Source of the DNA: Basidiobolus meristosporus CBS 931.73
Taxonomy: Eukaryota; Basidiobolomycota; Basidiobolomycetes; Basidiobolales; Basidiobolaceae
Direction: 5' to 3'
Length of the DNA stretch: 64,000 nucleotides
Assembly (NCBI GenBank): GCA_002104905.1
Contig: MCFE01000165.1
Location: forward strand, 1 to 64,000
In this document: positions 22,395-34,376 of the stretch, in pieces
Position numbering within the stretch: the first letter of the stretch is position 1
Layout of the letters: each line of letters opens with the position of its first letter
Program-made: the position numbers and the translations under genes
The notes under the pieces: generated by a model
What the model was told of the DNA's origin: nothing
Seen by the model: the letters and a program-made list of their open reading frames with translations, nothing else
Databases searched by the model: none

Positions 22395-22996
22395 GGTTGA
22401 GTTAAGAGAGAGGGGGCCTTGGAGACTTCGAACCGTATCTTCTTCAGGTGGGGGTGTTGGGGATGGAGAATTGAACGAGATGTAAGCCAGCCGGAAGTGG
22501 CGCCAAAGGCAGCTTTAAATATCAGGCAAAGCTGAAGTCCATCCTCTACCATTGGTACATCGATTATTTAACCGAATCATGACTTACCATCCTAAGAAGT
22601 GTACTAATTAACTCGAACAAGCTATCCGTTGAGCAAACATCCATATTTTCAAATGGCCATTTTCATCCCCATTTTCATGTCCATCATGGCCGAGTTAGTC
22701 AATCACCCTGACTTCTTTCCGAGAAGTGAAATCATGCTGCTGGAGAGAAGAAAGGCTGAGGCCTAGGGAAGTCCTCGAGATCGATATTTGGACATCATCA
22801 GTCCACATCCTGTTTAGGCCCGTGACGATTGTGGCATCCCTTCTACTCCGCATATTCTTCTAATGTGGCTCTTGGTTCTCCAATGGGAATACAGTGGCTC
22901 AAAATCCCCTATCAATCAACCATCCGGATTTAGAAGCGTATCCGAAAGGTCGTGTTGACTGCCCCTACCGTGTTGGGTCTTCGCCGTTCACGCAGG

Positions 22997-23113
22997 GAAG
23001 GGTGCCGTCAAGGCTTGAAGCTATTAGGAATCAAGGAAGGGTGCCGTCAAGGCTTGAAGCTATTAGGAATCAAGGAAGGGTGCCGTCAAGACTTGAAGCT
23101 ATTAGGAATCAAG
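22997..23113. repeat. Three tandem 39-bp units
   Basis: The unit starting gaagggtgccgtcaag recurs at 22997, 23036 and 23075, with one G-to-A change in the third. A partial fourth unit (gaagttgggaatcaggg) follows. As 39 is divisible by three, open frames run across it without being genes. Confidence 0.9.
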
Positions 23114-23850
23114 GAAGTTGGGAATCAGGGAAGAAGGGTGGTGGAGAGTAAAAATGGATAATTCCTGTACAAACTTGGCTGAGCTATGAATAGATGACCC
23201 AATCCTAACATGTGTCCATCAAGATTCTCCATGATTTTGAGCAAGGTATTCATGGTCTAATTGGAATGGAAATGGCAACATTCTACATATTAAGAAACTG
23301 GAAATAAATTTACGTTACTTACGTAGAGACGAGCTTGGTCTGCGTGTGAAAGTCTCCTTAAACGTGCACAACGTGAAACAATAGGGGAATTGCTGCTTGC
23401 ATATGATCACACTCAGATCATTTGTCCGATCAAACTCCACGTTCGCTCTTCTCTGGGGTCCATATGGATGTTTCTTACGCCAGAGTCAGTGACCGGTAGC
23501 GGGTACTTACCTGGCCGAAAACGGTACCGGACCCAAACAGTTTCAGCTCTAAATATCTCCATCCATCCTGTCCAGAACTTTTGACAGGTGACGGGTAGCG
23601 ATGATTTCATTCGATCCATGTTGCCCAATCATCGTGCGTGGGAGCCACACATCGCTTGTTTCATTTTGTTACCTCGATGGTTGTTTCGCCTCTTGCGTTG
23701 TTCCGGCTTCACCAATCACATGTCTCACCTCAACCTCATTTTAAATATGATTTTCCAATAATATATCGGCAATCTTCACACTCCTGTGCCGCTTAATCAG
23801 GACTGGTTCACTTTTCAAGCAAAATGGGGCAACAATGAGAATGATGAAAT

Positions 23851-23860
23851 TATATATAAA
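23851..23860 (+). promoter_or_regulatory. TATA element upstream of the IP6K gene
   Basis: TATATATAAA lies about 280 bp before the start codon, followed by long CT-rich tracts typical of fungal promoters. The implied leader is long. Confidence 0.35.
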
Positions 23861-24138
23861 GGCCTGGCCCAGGGAAATCGCCACTTCTGTTTTTCTATTT
23901 GGTGGATGCTCTTTAACCTTATCGCCAAACACCACCCCTTTCGTTTCTTCTTCCTACCTCATTCACGCCCTCTCTTTCCTTGTACACTACACTCTCCTTC
24001 ATTTACCTCCCCTACTCCGCTCAGATAGCCTGAAATTCCAACGCTGATCGTCCACTTGTTCGGAGCCCTCTTCGAATTATACAAAATTCATTCAACGTTG
24101 AAGACCACTCGTCTAAATAGCGCCCTTCCACCGCATTG

Positions 24139-25786
24139 ATGAGTTCCGTAGGCTATTTTCCCCATCAAACACACTGCAAACAACATAGAAAATCCAACCA
24201 TCATACATTAGAGATGCTACACAGCGTGTCCGCCTCAGAACAACATAGTCTGGACTTCGATAATAGCACTGAGGCGTCAAACAAATCCGAAAGACCCACC
24301 AACATCATCACAAACCCGCATCACATTTGGCACTCAGCAAACATGGCTCAAACACCGGCCGATCTCTCACTGGAAAGTTCCAATGATGACCAGAGTGAAG
24401 ACGCCATTGATTCTCCGGAAGAAGCTTTGTTCCAAACCTCGATCCCACTTTTGCCATATCGGAACCAAGTCGGAGGGCACACGCCTTTTCTCAGATTCTC
24501 ACGAAAAGCTCTCTGTAAGCCATTGAACACACTGGAAAAAGATTTCTACGAGCACATAGAAACCTATCATCCAGAACTCCTCCCTTTTACAGCCAAGTAT
24601 ATAGGGGTCATCAATATTAATTTCAAATCAGAACGCTCTGGGGAATTAATCCCTGAATTTGTATTCACTAAAAACAAACACATCCTTCCTGATTGGATCG
24701 TCAGGAGGCTTTCCTTTAATGATTCGAATGACGATTTATTGAACAGACCGTGTCCTGGTTTATCGAAAGTGAATAGCGAATTAAAGGAACAAATCATTAA
24801 AGAACTTGTGTCGCCTACTTTCGAAAACTCTGGTCTAGAATCTCCCGAGCCTTCCTCGAAGCCTGTCATCCACAGACGCAACTCTACACCCCAGCTAAGT
24901 AGGACACCCAGCCCAGGCGATTCAACCTTGCCTGCTCCAAAAGCTGCCCCTAAAAGCCACCCGCACAGTGACCACTTCACCAACCCTTGGTCCGCCCAAT
25001 GCTATCAGCGATTCCGCTCCAACAACGCTGACCCGGAAGGGATCAAGAAGTGGATGTTGCTGGAGGACTTGGTGGATGGCGTCAAGTCTCCATGCATTCT
25101 GGACCTGAAGATGGGCACCCGACAATATGGAGTGAATGCCACCAAGAAGAAGCATGACTCTCAGACAATCAAATGCGCCAAGAGCACCAGCAAGTCTCTG
25201 GGGGTTCGGATGTGCGGCATTCAGGTAAGATCCTTTTGACCCTCTGGGTCCGCCAGGTTACTGACATCTCCTTCCTGTTCAGGTAACACGACCCAAAGTC
25301 GACCAAGTTTACTATCAGAACAAGTATCACGGCCGAAAGTTGGACGAGGCTGGCTTCAAGTCCTCGCTCGAGACGTACCTTTTCGATGGCGAGCACGTGA
25401 TCACCCACTTTATTCCGCAGATCATCAGGAAGCTTCAGAATCTATCCAGAGTGGTCAAGAACATCGACTCTTACCGTTTCTATGCCAGTAGCCTCTTGTT
25501 TGTGTACGACTCCACTGAGCCGTACGAACGTCAGGAGATCAGCATCAAGATGATCGATTTTGCCAACTCGGTAACCAACGCGCAGACCTTGAGAAAGGAG
25601 AAGGTGGTCCCGTACCCACCCACTACTCCGGGCCCTGATGGCGGATACCTACACGGGCTAAGAACGTTGATCTACTCGTTTCAAGAGATTTGGCTGAAGC
25701 ACGCGTCAGCGGAGGATCGTGAACGTTACGGAGACAGTTTGTTGTGTAGCGAGTCGGATAGTGAATGTGACATCATATATTGTTAG
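24139..25786 (+). CDS. KCS1: Inositol hexakisphosphate kinase (Kcs1/IP6K family)
   Basis: Exons 24139-25224 and 25283-25786 with a 58-nt intron encode 529 residues. The inositol polyphosphate kinase signature PxxxDxKxG is PCILDLKMG at 318-326 (Lys324 and Asp322 in the substrate-binding site). TSKSLGVRMCGIQ follows, SSLLFVYD comes later, and the metal-binding MIDFAN is at 452-457 (Asp454). The N-terminal third is Ser/Pro-rich and of low complexity, as in fungal Kcs1 though shorter. The enzyme makes pyrophosphorylated inositol phosphates (IP7), which govern phosphate sensing and telomere and vacuole biology. A later Met (24211) could also be the start. The intron sits between GIQ and VTRPK. Confidence 0.93.
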
Positions 25787-25905
25787 GAGGTTGATCCTAC
25801 TACAAGAAGATACCCTGGCTGGCCTTGTACGCATATATTTACTAACGTAATTCCACAAGAAAATCGTGTACAGATGTGTATTATTATTAGACTACCAAGT
25901 TATTC

Positions 25906-25911
25906 AATAAA
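25906..25911 (+). terminator. Poly(A) signal of the IP6K gene
   Basis: AATAAA 120 nt after the stop codon. Confidence 0.5.
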
Positions 25912-25951
25912 CCTGCGATATTGGAGTTTCCTAAAGCGATAGATGACCATG

Positions 25952-26003
25952 CCATTGCCATTGCCATTGCCATTACCGTAACCGTAACCGTAACCATAAC
26001 CAT
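25952..26003. repeat. Hexamer microsatellite (gccatt / accgta)
   Basis: Successive gccatt units pass into accgta and accata units. The minus strand would encode alternating Gly-Asn and Gly-Tyr. Confidence 0.85.
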
Positions 26004-26328
26004 ATTACATGCATCCCATCACTATAACCAAATTACGTGCATCACCATCACCAAATTCAAAACCGTAACCAAAAGTGTCAACGAGATCCATATAGCGTGC
26101 GCCCATGCTCGTACACATCCTTGTACGCATCCCAATCTCTGAGCTACAAACAACCCAATCTAGACACCGACCAGGCATCCGTACTACTCGTTGCGTCATT
26201 TGTCCGCACCAGGCAGCGGGCCCCTCATTGGTTACCCCCAATCTTGTAGCAGATTTGTTTCCACCACTGGCCCTTCTACGCCCACCATTGATCACTGATC
26301 CACCAATCACTCTCCAACTGGGGCCCGT

Positions 26329-26421
26329 TTCCATATCCGTATCCATATCCGTATTCATATCCAGATCCACATCCAGATCCAGGTCCAGGTCCACAACCAC
26401 AACCCGCACCCGCACCCACAT
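26329..26421. repeat. Degenerate hexamer array (catatccgt / ccagatcc)
   Basis: About fifteen degenerate 6-bp units drift from ccatatccgtat to ccaggtcc to cgcaccc. The minus strand would read Gly-X dipeptides. Confidence 0.8.
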
Positions 26422-26458
26422 CTACATACGCATCCAACCCGTCGGCACCGCACTCCCC

Positions 26459-26698
26459 CTAGAACCATCCAAGCGACGGGGTCTGCGGACTGCCCAACGC
26501 AGGCTGGCCTAGGTTGCTCCGCTTGGGAATCGAATTGGGTGGTCTGTGTTGTCCCTGGCCAACATCACCAGCCCCGAAAAGGGGGAAATTTGGGGGGTAT
26601 CTCGGTGGAAATCCCGTGGAAACGTTCCCCGTAGGTGGGGCGAGAGGGTTACCAGGATTCAACTCGCTGTTACCCCCGCTCAAATCACTCACATCCAA
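26459..26698 (-). CDS. Doubtful small Gly/Pro/Asn-rich ORF
   Basis: A 79-codon frame with ATG and stop, starting MDVSDLSGGN and rich in Pro, Gly and Asn (PPRYPPNFPLFG). It resembles no family I know. Its composition is like the Gly-rich minus-strand frames just to its left, so it might be a piece of a larger low-complexity gene, or chance. It lies at the border between the gene-dense and repeat compartments. Confidence 0.2.
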   Translation of the reverse strand: MDVSDLSGGNSELNPGNPLAPPTGNVSTGFPPRYPPNFPLFGAGDVGQGQHRPPNSIPKRSNLGQPALGSPQTPSLGWF

Positions 26699-27572
26699 CA
26701 GCTCCCTTGTTGCTCCGGCCCAGGATTCCTGACCAATGGTTGGTGTCGTGGAGGTCCCGGAGATTCCCGGGGACCTCCAACCTACCTGTATGGCCCCAGC
26801 CTTGGAGAATTGCTTTCAAGGCTACACCGCACCCGCATTCCTGTCATCACTAACTTCTCTACAAGCCCCCTGCCCTCCAATAGTGACAACCGATCATATC
26901 TGTTGGATGCAGTGCAGTCTTTGCAACAACATGGAGGCTTGCTTGCTTGGAAATGGTGGAGATACCAGAAGTAACCACAGCATCCCCACCCATGTCAATG
27001 ACCTCAAGCTTTGCACCTCACCACCCAAACATCAGCCATTTCCATGGATCAACTGTGATTCATAGGTTGTCCAAGCCCTTGAACTTTGCACTCATGTTCT
27101 GGGGACCTTCCTGAGCATATTCAAAATGTTGCCAGCATTTGGACCACTCTGTTAACACCCAAACTATATGAATATGTGAAGGCCTAATCTTGCCAACTCT
27201 AAGAAGAAATGATCAAGCACAAGCCAACAGAATGCTGTCATAGTATCCGCTGAGCTTGGAGTTTCACTCAGCTTCCAACTCTCACCATCTCAAGTAGTGA
27301 CCTTGTGGCAGACAAGCGGACATGTTCTCCACAAGGAAACCAGGCCAACTGGCATTCATGCCAGATTTGGTGATCAGCCATTCACCACTTCCACCAAAAA
27401 TTGCAGCCAAAAATTTGAAGGAAAAACACCAGCCAGATGCCAACAAAATACCATCAGAATACCAGCATAGCATCAGAAGAACTCTAAGTTTGCAATTTTT
27501 TCACAGGGTGGTTGCTTGATTACAAACCATGGACTCTGGACTGGGCTGACCAGATATCTATTGATGCTCAAA
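26699..27572. other. Compartment border, no gene recognised
   Basis: Unique-looking AT-richer sequence between the last host genes and the first repeat. Frames at 26736-27065 and 27282-27519 show no family features. Confidence 0.4.
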
Positions 27573-29260
27573 CCCTATGAAAAAAACTTGGTCCCATGGG
27601 TGGACCCAATCTGGATCAGCCATCAGGATCCAGCAATGAGGCCATTATAATGCTGGTAACTTGGAATTGTCAACTTTTGTACATCAACATTTAAAACTTA
27701 GCCTATTTTACTCTGTTAGAATATCTGGTACCCCAACTGATTTTCCCTAACCCAAACATAACTAATCCCAGTTATGGCTTATTTTATCACTTCTCAGAAT
27801 CTATTTTTAGCTGTCACACCTGATCATTTTTTGTGTGATCATAACATCCTCAACTGATCTGCTAAGCCTTTCTAAGTGATTAGTCATCTGAGATCTATCC
27901 AACCACTTAGCAGTTGCCAAGACATTGGCTGATTAATGATGCAATTTCTCATTTATCTTATGCATCTATGAACACCCCAACAGATTTCAATTAGTCCAGT
28001 CTCTTGGTGCTTACTAATTCAACTTGATCAGAAAAATATAAATAAAGTTTACTGAACCTTTTGGTTTAGTGTGAGTCTCAACAAAATTATCATTGTGCCT
28101 CAGCAAAATTAAGAATCCTACAATACCATTCTAGTTTCTACCCAAGCCTAGCATATCTAGCACTCCTCAAGAACACCAAGCCTAGCCTGCATAGCAAACC
28201 AACTCTGTTACCCTTATAGCCCAACTCAGCTATATACAAGATCAATATTAGACCAGAACTTCATGGCTAATATTTCTGCCACTCTTAACAATTCCAAGAT
28301 CCTGCACTTAGTTGCCACTTAGGCTCAGTTAACTCTTTCAAGAGTTTATTACACTTTTCTCTTGGATACAACATCAACCCTCTACACAATCTTATGGTAC
28401 AATTGTGACAGTGCTTTGCTAGTTTTACTGCCAAACAAAGTTAAAAACCTGATGGTACTGAAATGGCCTTTTGGTGAGAATTGCATGGCCTTTTGATGGT
28501 TACATATGGAAATCATTGATTGAACTTTTTGGTTGTTGATACTATACTTATAAAGTTTCAAGTAGTCTTGAAAGTATTTGTTTTAGTTCTAAGGCCCCAT
28601 ATCAAGTTCTAAACCAACTTTCATGTGTAAATATTTATAAACTTTGGGATTTTATTTTGAAAAAACCTTCTTTACTAATTTTATATTTACAAACAAATTT
28701 AAAAATTCTTAAAGCGTAGATATAACTTTTTAAACCCAAATCACCCTAAAAACTAACTTAATGGGCAGTAATTTTGGACAAATGTTGGTATTGTCTTTTT
28801 CAACCTTCCCTTGCACCAGTCATATATTCCACCATAGAATCACCCCCCTGTATTTTCCTACCCACTGATACAATGGGTATTCTGCATATAGTTTGAATCA
28901 GGAAAAAACCATGGCCTCTTGCTTACTAACCTCAGCATATGCACACACTCACTGCAACTGATACACTACTATCACCTTGAGCTTATGGCTTTTCAGTGTG
29001 ATACCTGCTAAGTTGCCATATACCTTGTATTGCTGGTGATGTACACATCTTGCATACATATGCTTGGTTGCCACCACTTTTGCCACAAATACCTTGTGAA
29101 TATGCACAAAGAGCTTTTAGTACTTAACCAGTACACCCCTTCTTCTTGCTGGACTCTAGTGCCCCTGGTGGGTGCACTTTGGGTCTTGTCTGTGTGAGTT
29201 CCACACTGAATGGTGTAGAAATTGGCTTCAAACTGGGAGAAACCCAACATACTTTGCCCC
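27573..29260. mobile_element. Fragment of the Plavaka-type element (copy 1)
   Basis: It begins cctatgaaaaaaacttgg, matching the left end of copy 2 at 37777, and shares the following (c)ttggtcccatgggtgga. The section 28770-29250 matches 38140-38620 of copy 2 (cctacccactg, cttgctggactctagt, gaatggtgtagaaattgg). No transposase domain remains here. It ends against R2-type sequence at about 29260. Confidence 0.6.
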
Positions 29261-29356
29261 ATTAGTAATTATTGTGAAGATCCTGTCCAAAGGCCATCGA
29301 CAGTTTCCAAGTCCCATGACTAAGAGGTGTTGATCCCTTCAGAACACTGTGCAAAG
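29218..29356. repeat. 139-bp direct duplication, left copy (flanks copia A)
   Basis: Starts gaaattggcttcaaactggg and ends gtgcaaag exactly at the first base of the left LTR. It is repeated right after the right LTR at 34377-34514. It spans the junction of Plavaka copy 1 and R2. Confidence 0.85.
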
Positions 29357-29688
29357 TGTTGTAAGAGTCTTGGAGATATTGGAAGTGATTGGGAGAACAA
29401 GTAGATTATGTGGTTTTCACTTAATGATTTATTGAATGTAAAAGTAGTATTTATACTTTTACCTGGTCTTGGCATTACAAGCACATAGAATAGGCTAAGG
29501 AAGGTCCCAAGAACATGTGTGCAAAGTTTGGGGCTGTTTGGACAACTTATCTAATTTTCATGTCCTGGGTAAATATTCTAAGTAAATCCCGACAAGGAAT
29601 TTGGTCAGTATTCTCTAGGATTTGAAGGTAATGATCTAAGTGACTAAGTTATGTGAATATTTAGATGGAAATACAAATTTTTACAACA
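29357..29688 (-). repeat. 3' LTR of copia A
   Basis: 332 bp, TG...CA ends; it lacks the acctggtattttggtga segment present in the other LTR. Confidence 0.9.
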
Positions 29689-29699
29689 CTCCCACTCAG

Positions 29700-32600
29700 C
29701 TAAATGTTCATACTGACTAGTCCTAATTTTGACCTAAGATATTCAAACTTGTCTCTAGCTAATGGTTTGGTAAATATGTCTGCAATCATTTCATCTGTAG
29801 GACAGTAAACTAAGCTAACTAAGTTATTCTCTATAGCTTCACGTATGAAATGATGTCTAATATCTATGTGCTTGGTTCTAGCATGAAAAGTTGGATTTCT
29901 ACCTAATTGTATACATCCTTGATTATCTTGAAATAAAGTAATAGGCATTTTTTGACATAGGCCTAAATCTGTAAACAGCTTTCTTAACCACATTGCTTCT
30001 TTTGTAACTTCACAGGCTGCCATATACTCTGCCTCTGTGGTGGAAAGTGCTACGGTTGGTTGCTTTCTTGAATTCCATGATATTGCTCCTTTACAGTAAA
30101 GAAAGGTGTATCCTGTGGTGGATCTTCTGTCTTCTAAATTTTGTCCCCAATCTGCATCAGAGTATCCCACAGGATCTTGTTCTGAGTCCTTATAAGTGTA
30201 TCTTAAGCAGATATCAGCAGTTCCTTTTAGGTATCTAAAAATCCGCTTAACTGCTGCAATATGATCAGATCCATAGTTCTGATTATGTTGGCTGACAACT
30301 CCCACTGAATATGAGATATCTGGACGTGTTCCAAGCATGATATACTTCAGACTGCCAACCATAGATTGATAAGGAAAGTCAGGGCTTTCAGATGGCACCA
30401 AGCTCTCTTGATTTGGTTGAGTTTTGACCAAGTTAAGGTTTGTCTCCATTAGGGTAGCTGCCGGTTTACAGTCTTCCATTTTGTACTTCTTTAGTATATT
30501 TTGAATATACCTGGATTGGCTTAGGGTAATAGTCTGGGTGCTTCTGTCTATGGAGAACTTAATCCCTAAGTAGTAACTAAGTTCTCCTAAATCAGACATC
30601 TTGAACTCCTTAGATAGGCTGGATTTAGTCTCTTCCAATGTTTTAGGTTATTGGTGGCTATAATAAGATCATCCACATATAGAGCTAATAGAACTGGATT
30701 TGCTCTATCTGGCTTATAGTATATACTATAGTCAGCATTACTTCTTTTGAAACTCAAGGATTCCAAATAAGAATCTATCTTGCAATTCCAGGCTCTTGGT
30801 GATTGTTTGAGACCATATAGTGACTTTTTAAGCTTGCAGACCAAATGGGGGTTATCTTGGTCAACAAACCCATCAGGCTGGTCCATATACACATCCTCAT
30901 CAAGTTCTCCATTCAAAAATGCAGTTTTTACATCCATTTGATGAATAAAAAACTTATATTTGGCTGCAATAGCCAATATTAATCTGATGGAATTAAAATT
31001 GGCTACCAGTGCAAAGGTCTCAGTATAGTCAAGTCCTTTTGTTTGAGAGTATCCTTTGGCTACAAGTCTTGCTTTGTATCTTTCAATTGTACCATCTGTT
31101 GCAATATTCTGAGGAGTATTGGAAGTGATGTGGAGAACTAGAAGATTTACATGTTATTCACTTGTGGATTTATTGATCAAAAGTATGGTATTTATACTTT
31201 TGATAAAGTAGAGGAAACAAACGTGTAGAGTTTGTTAAGGAAGGTCCCAAGAATATGTGTGCAAAGTTTGGGTCTTTTGGACAACTTTGAAAAAAATAAT
31301 AATCTGGGTACCTGACAATTTGGTGAAAATATTCTAAGTAAATCCCGACAAGAAATCTAGTCAGGACAGAATGCTAATCACAGAATAAGATCTATGTGAC
31401 TAAGTTAGCATGAATATTTAGGTGACAATTCAATGATTACAACACCATCAGCCTTGTATTTTGTCTTGAAGACCCATCTGCATCCAATTAATTTTTGGTT
31501 GATTGGTAATTTGACTAAGTCCCAAGTTTGATTTTCCATCAGTGCCTGATATTCCTCAGTCATTGCAGATCTCCAAAACCTTGTCTGAGGGCTATTTAGG
31601 GCCTCTTTTACAGTCTGGGGTTCTTCAATATGGACTGAATAGGCATAGGCTAAGTTTGTACCCTCATTGATATAGTAATTTGGGCTATTTCTTGTTTGAT
31701 TTGATCTCCGGGCATTTGATACTGGAATGATCACTTCTGGGGTATTCCTGGGCACTGATTCTGGCTGAACCATGGTTGTAGAGTCCTCTGGAGTGAAAAA
31801 ATTTTTATTGTTTTGCTCTGATTCAATCCTGACAATTGGTGGACTTGAGATCAAATTTTCGTCATTATCTGATGTCATTTTTTGTGAAAATTTTGAATTT
31901 TCATCAAACAACACATCCCTAGACTTGATAAGCTTCTTTGCTTTGGTATTGTAGAGTCTGTATGCCTTACTCTCATTGCAGTAGCCTAAAAATATGCATT
32001 TTACACTTTTTGACTCAAATTTTGACTGATTTCCGGCCAGTTTTTTGGCATATGCTGTACACCCAAATATTCTTAGATGTTCTGCACTTGGTCTGTATCC
32101 ATACCATGCTTCAAATGGAGTAGAATCACAAAGTATTCTGTTACAACTCCTATGTTTAAGGTATACAGCATTGGCAACTGATTCTGCCCAAAAATCATAG
32201 GATATTTTTTGATCATGGATCATAGATCTTGCCATATCAATTATTGATCTGTTAGCTTGTTCTGCTACTCCATTTTGCTGTGGGGAGTATGGTACAGTAG
32301 TCTCTTGCTTTATCCCATGAATTTTGCAGAAGTGGATGAAGAGTTTTGAGGTATATTCTCCACCATTGTCAGAGCGTATTTTCTTGATTTTTTCACCAGT
32401 TTCTCTCTCCACCATGGCTTTAAACTCCCTGAGCTTAGACAGAGCTTCTTCCTTTCTCTCCATGAAGTAGACCCATGTGTATCTTGTATAATCATCAATA
32501 AAAGTGATTAAGTACTTCATCCCGCCTAAGGATAAATATTGCATAGGTCCACACAGATCTGAGTCAATTAGATCTAATTTTTTCTTAGTTTTGATTAACC

Positions 32601-33996
32601 CAGAGCTCTTGAACGGTTATCTGGCTTGTTTCTCATATATGCAGGCTTCACAGTGCTCCAAATTAGCTGGGGGAGCAATTTTCACTCCAGAAATTAGCTG
32701 ATCTTTGATCATTTTACGCAAATAATCAAGATTGATGTGTCCAAATCTCCTGTGCCAAAGCATTGGTGTTTCTTCATTTAAGTTACTTATATTGGCTTCC
32801 AAATATGATGGAATATAAGTCAACTTGTATAGATTTTGAACTCTGATGCCCAAAGCAATATGGGCACCATTTTGATTAGTGATCCTGCATCCAGAATTGT
32901 CAAATCTGAAACTGAGTCCTTCTGCTGTGGCCTTGCTTACAGAGAGTAGATTCTTGGCTATTTCTGGTACATAGAGTACTTCTTTAAAGGTCAGTGTATG
33001 GCTTCCTTTGCTGCTTCTAAGGTTTACTTGGATAGTTCCTTCTCCCACTGCATCAAGTGTTCTACTGTCACCCATGAAAACCTTCTTAATTGGAATTTCT
33101 TGATATTGGGTAAAAAGTTCTTTTTGGTGTGTAAAGTGTTGAGAAGCTCCAGAGTCAATATACCACGTCTGAGAATCCTTGTTTGTGGTCATATTTAGTG
33201 CAGATATGAATAGTCTATCTTCAGCTGTTGCAGCATTTCCATATTCAGGCTTCTTTTGCTGATAATCTCTCTTTTTGAGACACCTGTCTGATGTGTGTCC
33301 TTTCCTTTTGCAGTAGTTGCAAAATAGGTTGCTGTTGCCTTTGTAGGGTCTTGGGTACCTCCTTTGTTGGTTATCATTGCTTATTAAAGCATTTTCTTCT
33401 TCCTTCTTATTGGTGCTTGATTTTCTTAATTCTTCATCCAGGAGCCTTCCATATATGTAATTTAAGGTCAAATCTTCAGTTCTGGACTCTAGGGCTGATA
33501 CAAGGCCCTGAAACTCCTCTGTCAGGCTATTCAGGATGGTAACTATCACATCCTCATCAGTAGTTGGTACGCCCACAGATTCCATCTCATCTACCAGCAG
33601 GGTAATTCTGTTAATTAGATTTTTCATTTCTTCTCCTGGCAGCATCTTTGTAGTAAAGAATTTTCATCTCAGATACATTTTCTTGGCAGCTGAACATGAC
33701 TGGTAGGTGTCTTCTAATGCCTTCCAGGCATTCTTTGCCATTTTTGCTCTTGAGCATTGAATTAGCAATTTGTCCTTAACATTAAGGCAATAGCAGTTAA
33801 AGGCACTTTGTTCTTTCTTCTGGTACTTTGAGGCTTCCTCTCCCACGTTTTTAGGAGGGCATTCTTCTCCCATGACAATATCCCAAAGGCCTCTTTCTTG
33901 TAGCAGCATCTTCATCTTCACCTTCCACACTTGGTAGTTAGATCCATCCAACTTTTCAGCAGAGGGAAAAATTCCAGTAATAGCAGTAGTAGACAT
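29700..33996 (-). pseudogene. Gag-Pol of copia A, broken
   Basis: It starts at the ATG at 33996 (MSTTAITGIFPSAEKL, UBN2-type Gag). Visible in order are the zinc knuckle CNYCKRKGHTSDRC, protease DSGA (YIDSGASQHF), the pre-integrase HRRFGH and CEAC pair, the integrase core D..D..E (IDDYTRY, SDNGGEY, NGVAEQANR), RT with YVDDLI, and RNase H (YSDADW, STTEAEY). The end is LGLVSMNI at 29700. Lesions are TGA at 33664-33666, TAA at 32617-32619, a solo LTR at 31097-31444 inside the start of RT, and a frameshift near 30640. Copy C carries sense codons at the first two sites. It is inactive as it stands. Confidence 0.92.
31097..31444 (-). repeat. Solo LTR of a related copia family, nested in copia A
   Basis: 348 bp, TGTTGCAATA to GATTACAACA, flanked by CCATC at 31092-31096 and 31445-31449. 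In copy C the same place reads tgtaccatcagcc, with a single CCATC, so the empty site is known. The LTR aligns along its length with the copia A LTR but is clearly diverged, so it is another subfamily. Confidence 0.92.
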
Positions 33997-34027
33997 TGCA
34001 GAGAGTGACAGCTTGGGGCTTATAACC

Positions 34028-34376
34028 TGTTGTAAGAATCTTGGAGATATTGGAAGTGATTTGGAGAACAAGTAGATTATGTGGTTTTTCACTTAATGAT
34101 TTATTGAATGTAAAAGTAGTATTATACTTTTACATGGTCTTGGCATTACAAACACGTAGAATAGGTTAGGAAAGGTCCCAAGAACATGTGTGCAAAGTTT
34201 GGGGCTGTTTGGACAACTTTGAGAATTTTCATGTTCTGGGTACCTGGTATTTTGGTGAAAATATTCTAAGTAAACCCCAACAAGGAATTTGGTCAGTATT
34301 CTCTAGGATTTGAAGGTGATGATCTAAGTGACTAAGTTAGGTGAATATTTAGGTGGAAATACGAATTTTTACAACA
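34028..34376 (-). repeat. 5' LTR of copia A
   Basis: 349 bp, TGTTGTAAGAATC to TTTTTACAACA. Confidence 0.9.

Larger units (their letters stand above)
22395..24138. other. Long intergenic region, homeobox / IP6K promoters
   Basis: About 1.7 kb between divergent genes. It contains a three-unit 39-bp tandem repeat (22997-23113), a TATA element at 23851 and a pyrimidine-rich core-promoter stretch at 23930-24030 before the IP6K start. Short frames at 22894-23628 are repeat-derived or unsupported. Confidence 0.5.
25912..26458. other. Low-complexity hexanucleotide region
   Basis: No supportable gene. Two blocks of degenerate hexamers (25952-26003 and 26329-26421) flank mixed sequence. On the minus strand one frame of each block would read Gly-Tyr/Gly-Asn repeats, but neither has a start codon. 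Confidence 0.5.
29357..34376 (-). mobile_element. Ty1/copia LTR retrotransposon A, full length, interrupted
   Basis: LTRs are 29357-29688 and 34028-34376, beginning TGTTGTAAGA and ending TTTACAACA. The primer-binding site is next to the right LTR (complement of 34009-34027), and a purine-rich PPT lies inside the left LTR (about 29689-29697 complement). Without the 348-bp nested solo LTR and its 5-bp duplication it is 4667 bp. Domain order Gag-protease-integrase-RT-RNase H is copia-type. The left LTR lacks about 17 bp present in the right, and the two differ at roughly 6% of positions by eye, so it is not recent. Confidence 0.93.

Noticed and set aside
22894-23161. Two overlapping plus-strand frames with repeated RVPSRLEAIRNQ and GCRQGLKLLGIKE
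   Set aside because: Both are by-products of the 39-bp tandem repeat, whose length is a multiple of three.
25952-26003. Telomere-like or CRISPR-like array
   Set aside because: The hexamers are not of the TTAGGG type, are internal, and there are no spacers; it is a microsatellite.
26736-27065. 109-codon plus-strand frame at the compartment border
   Set aside because: No recognisable domain, atypical composition, and no supporting splice or promoter signals.
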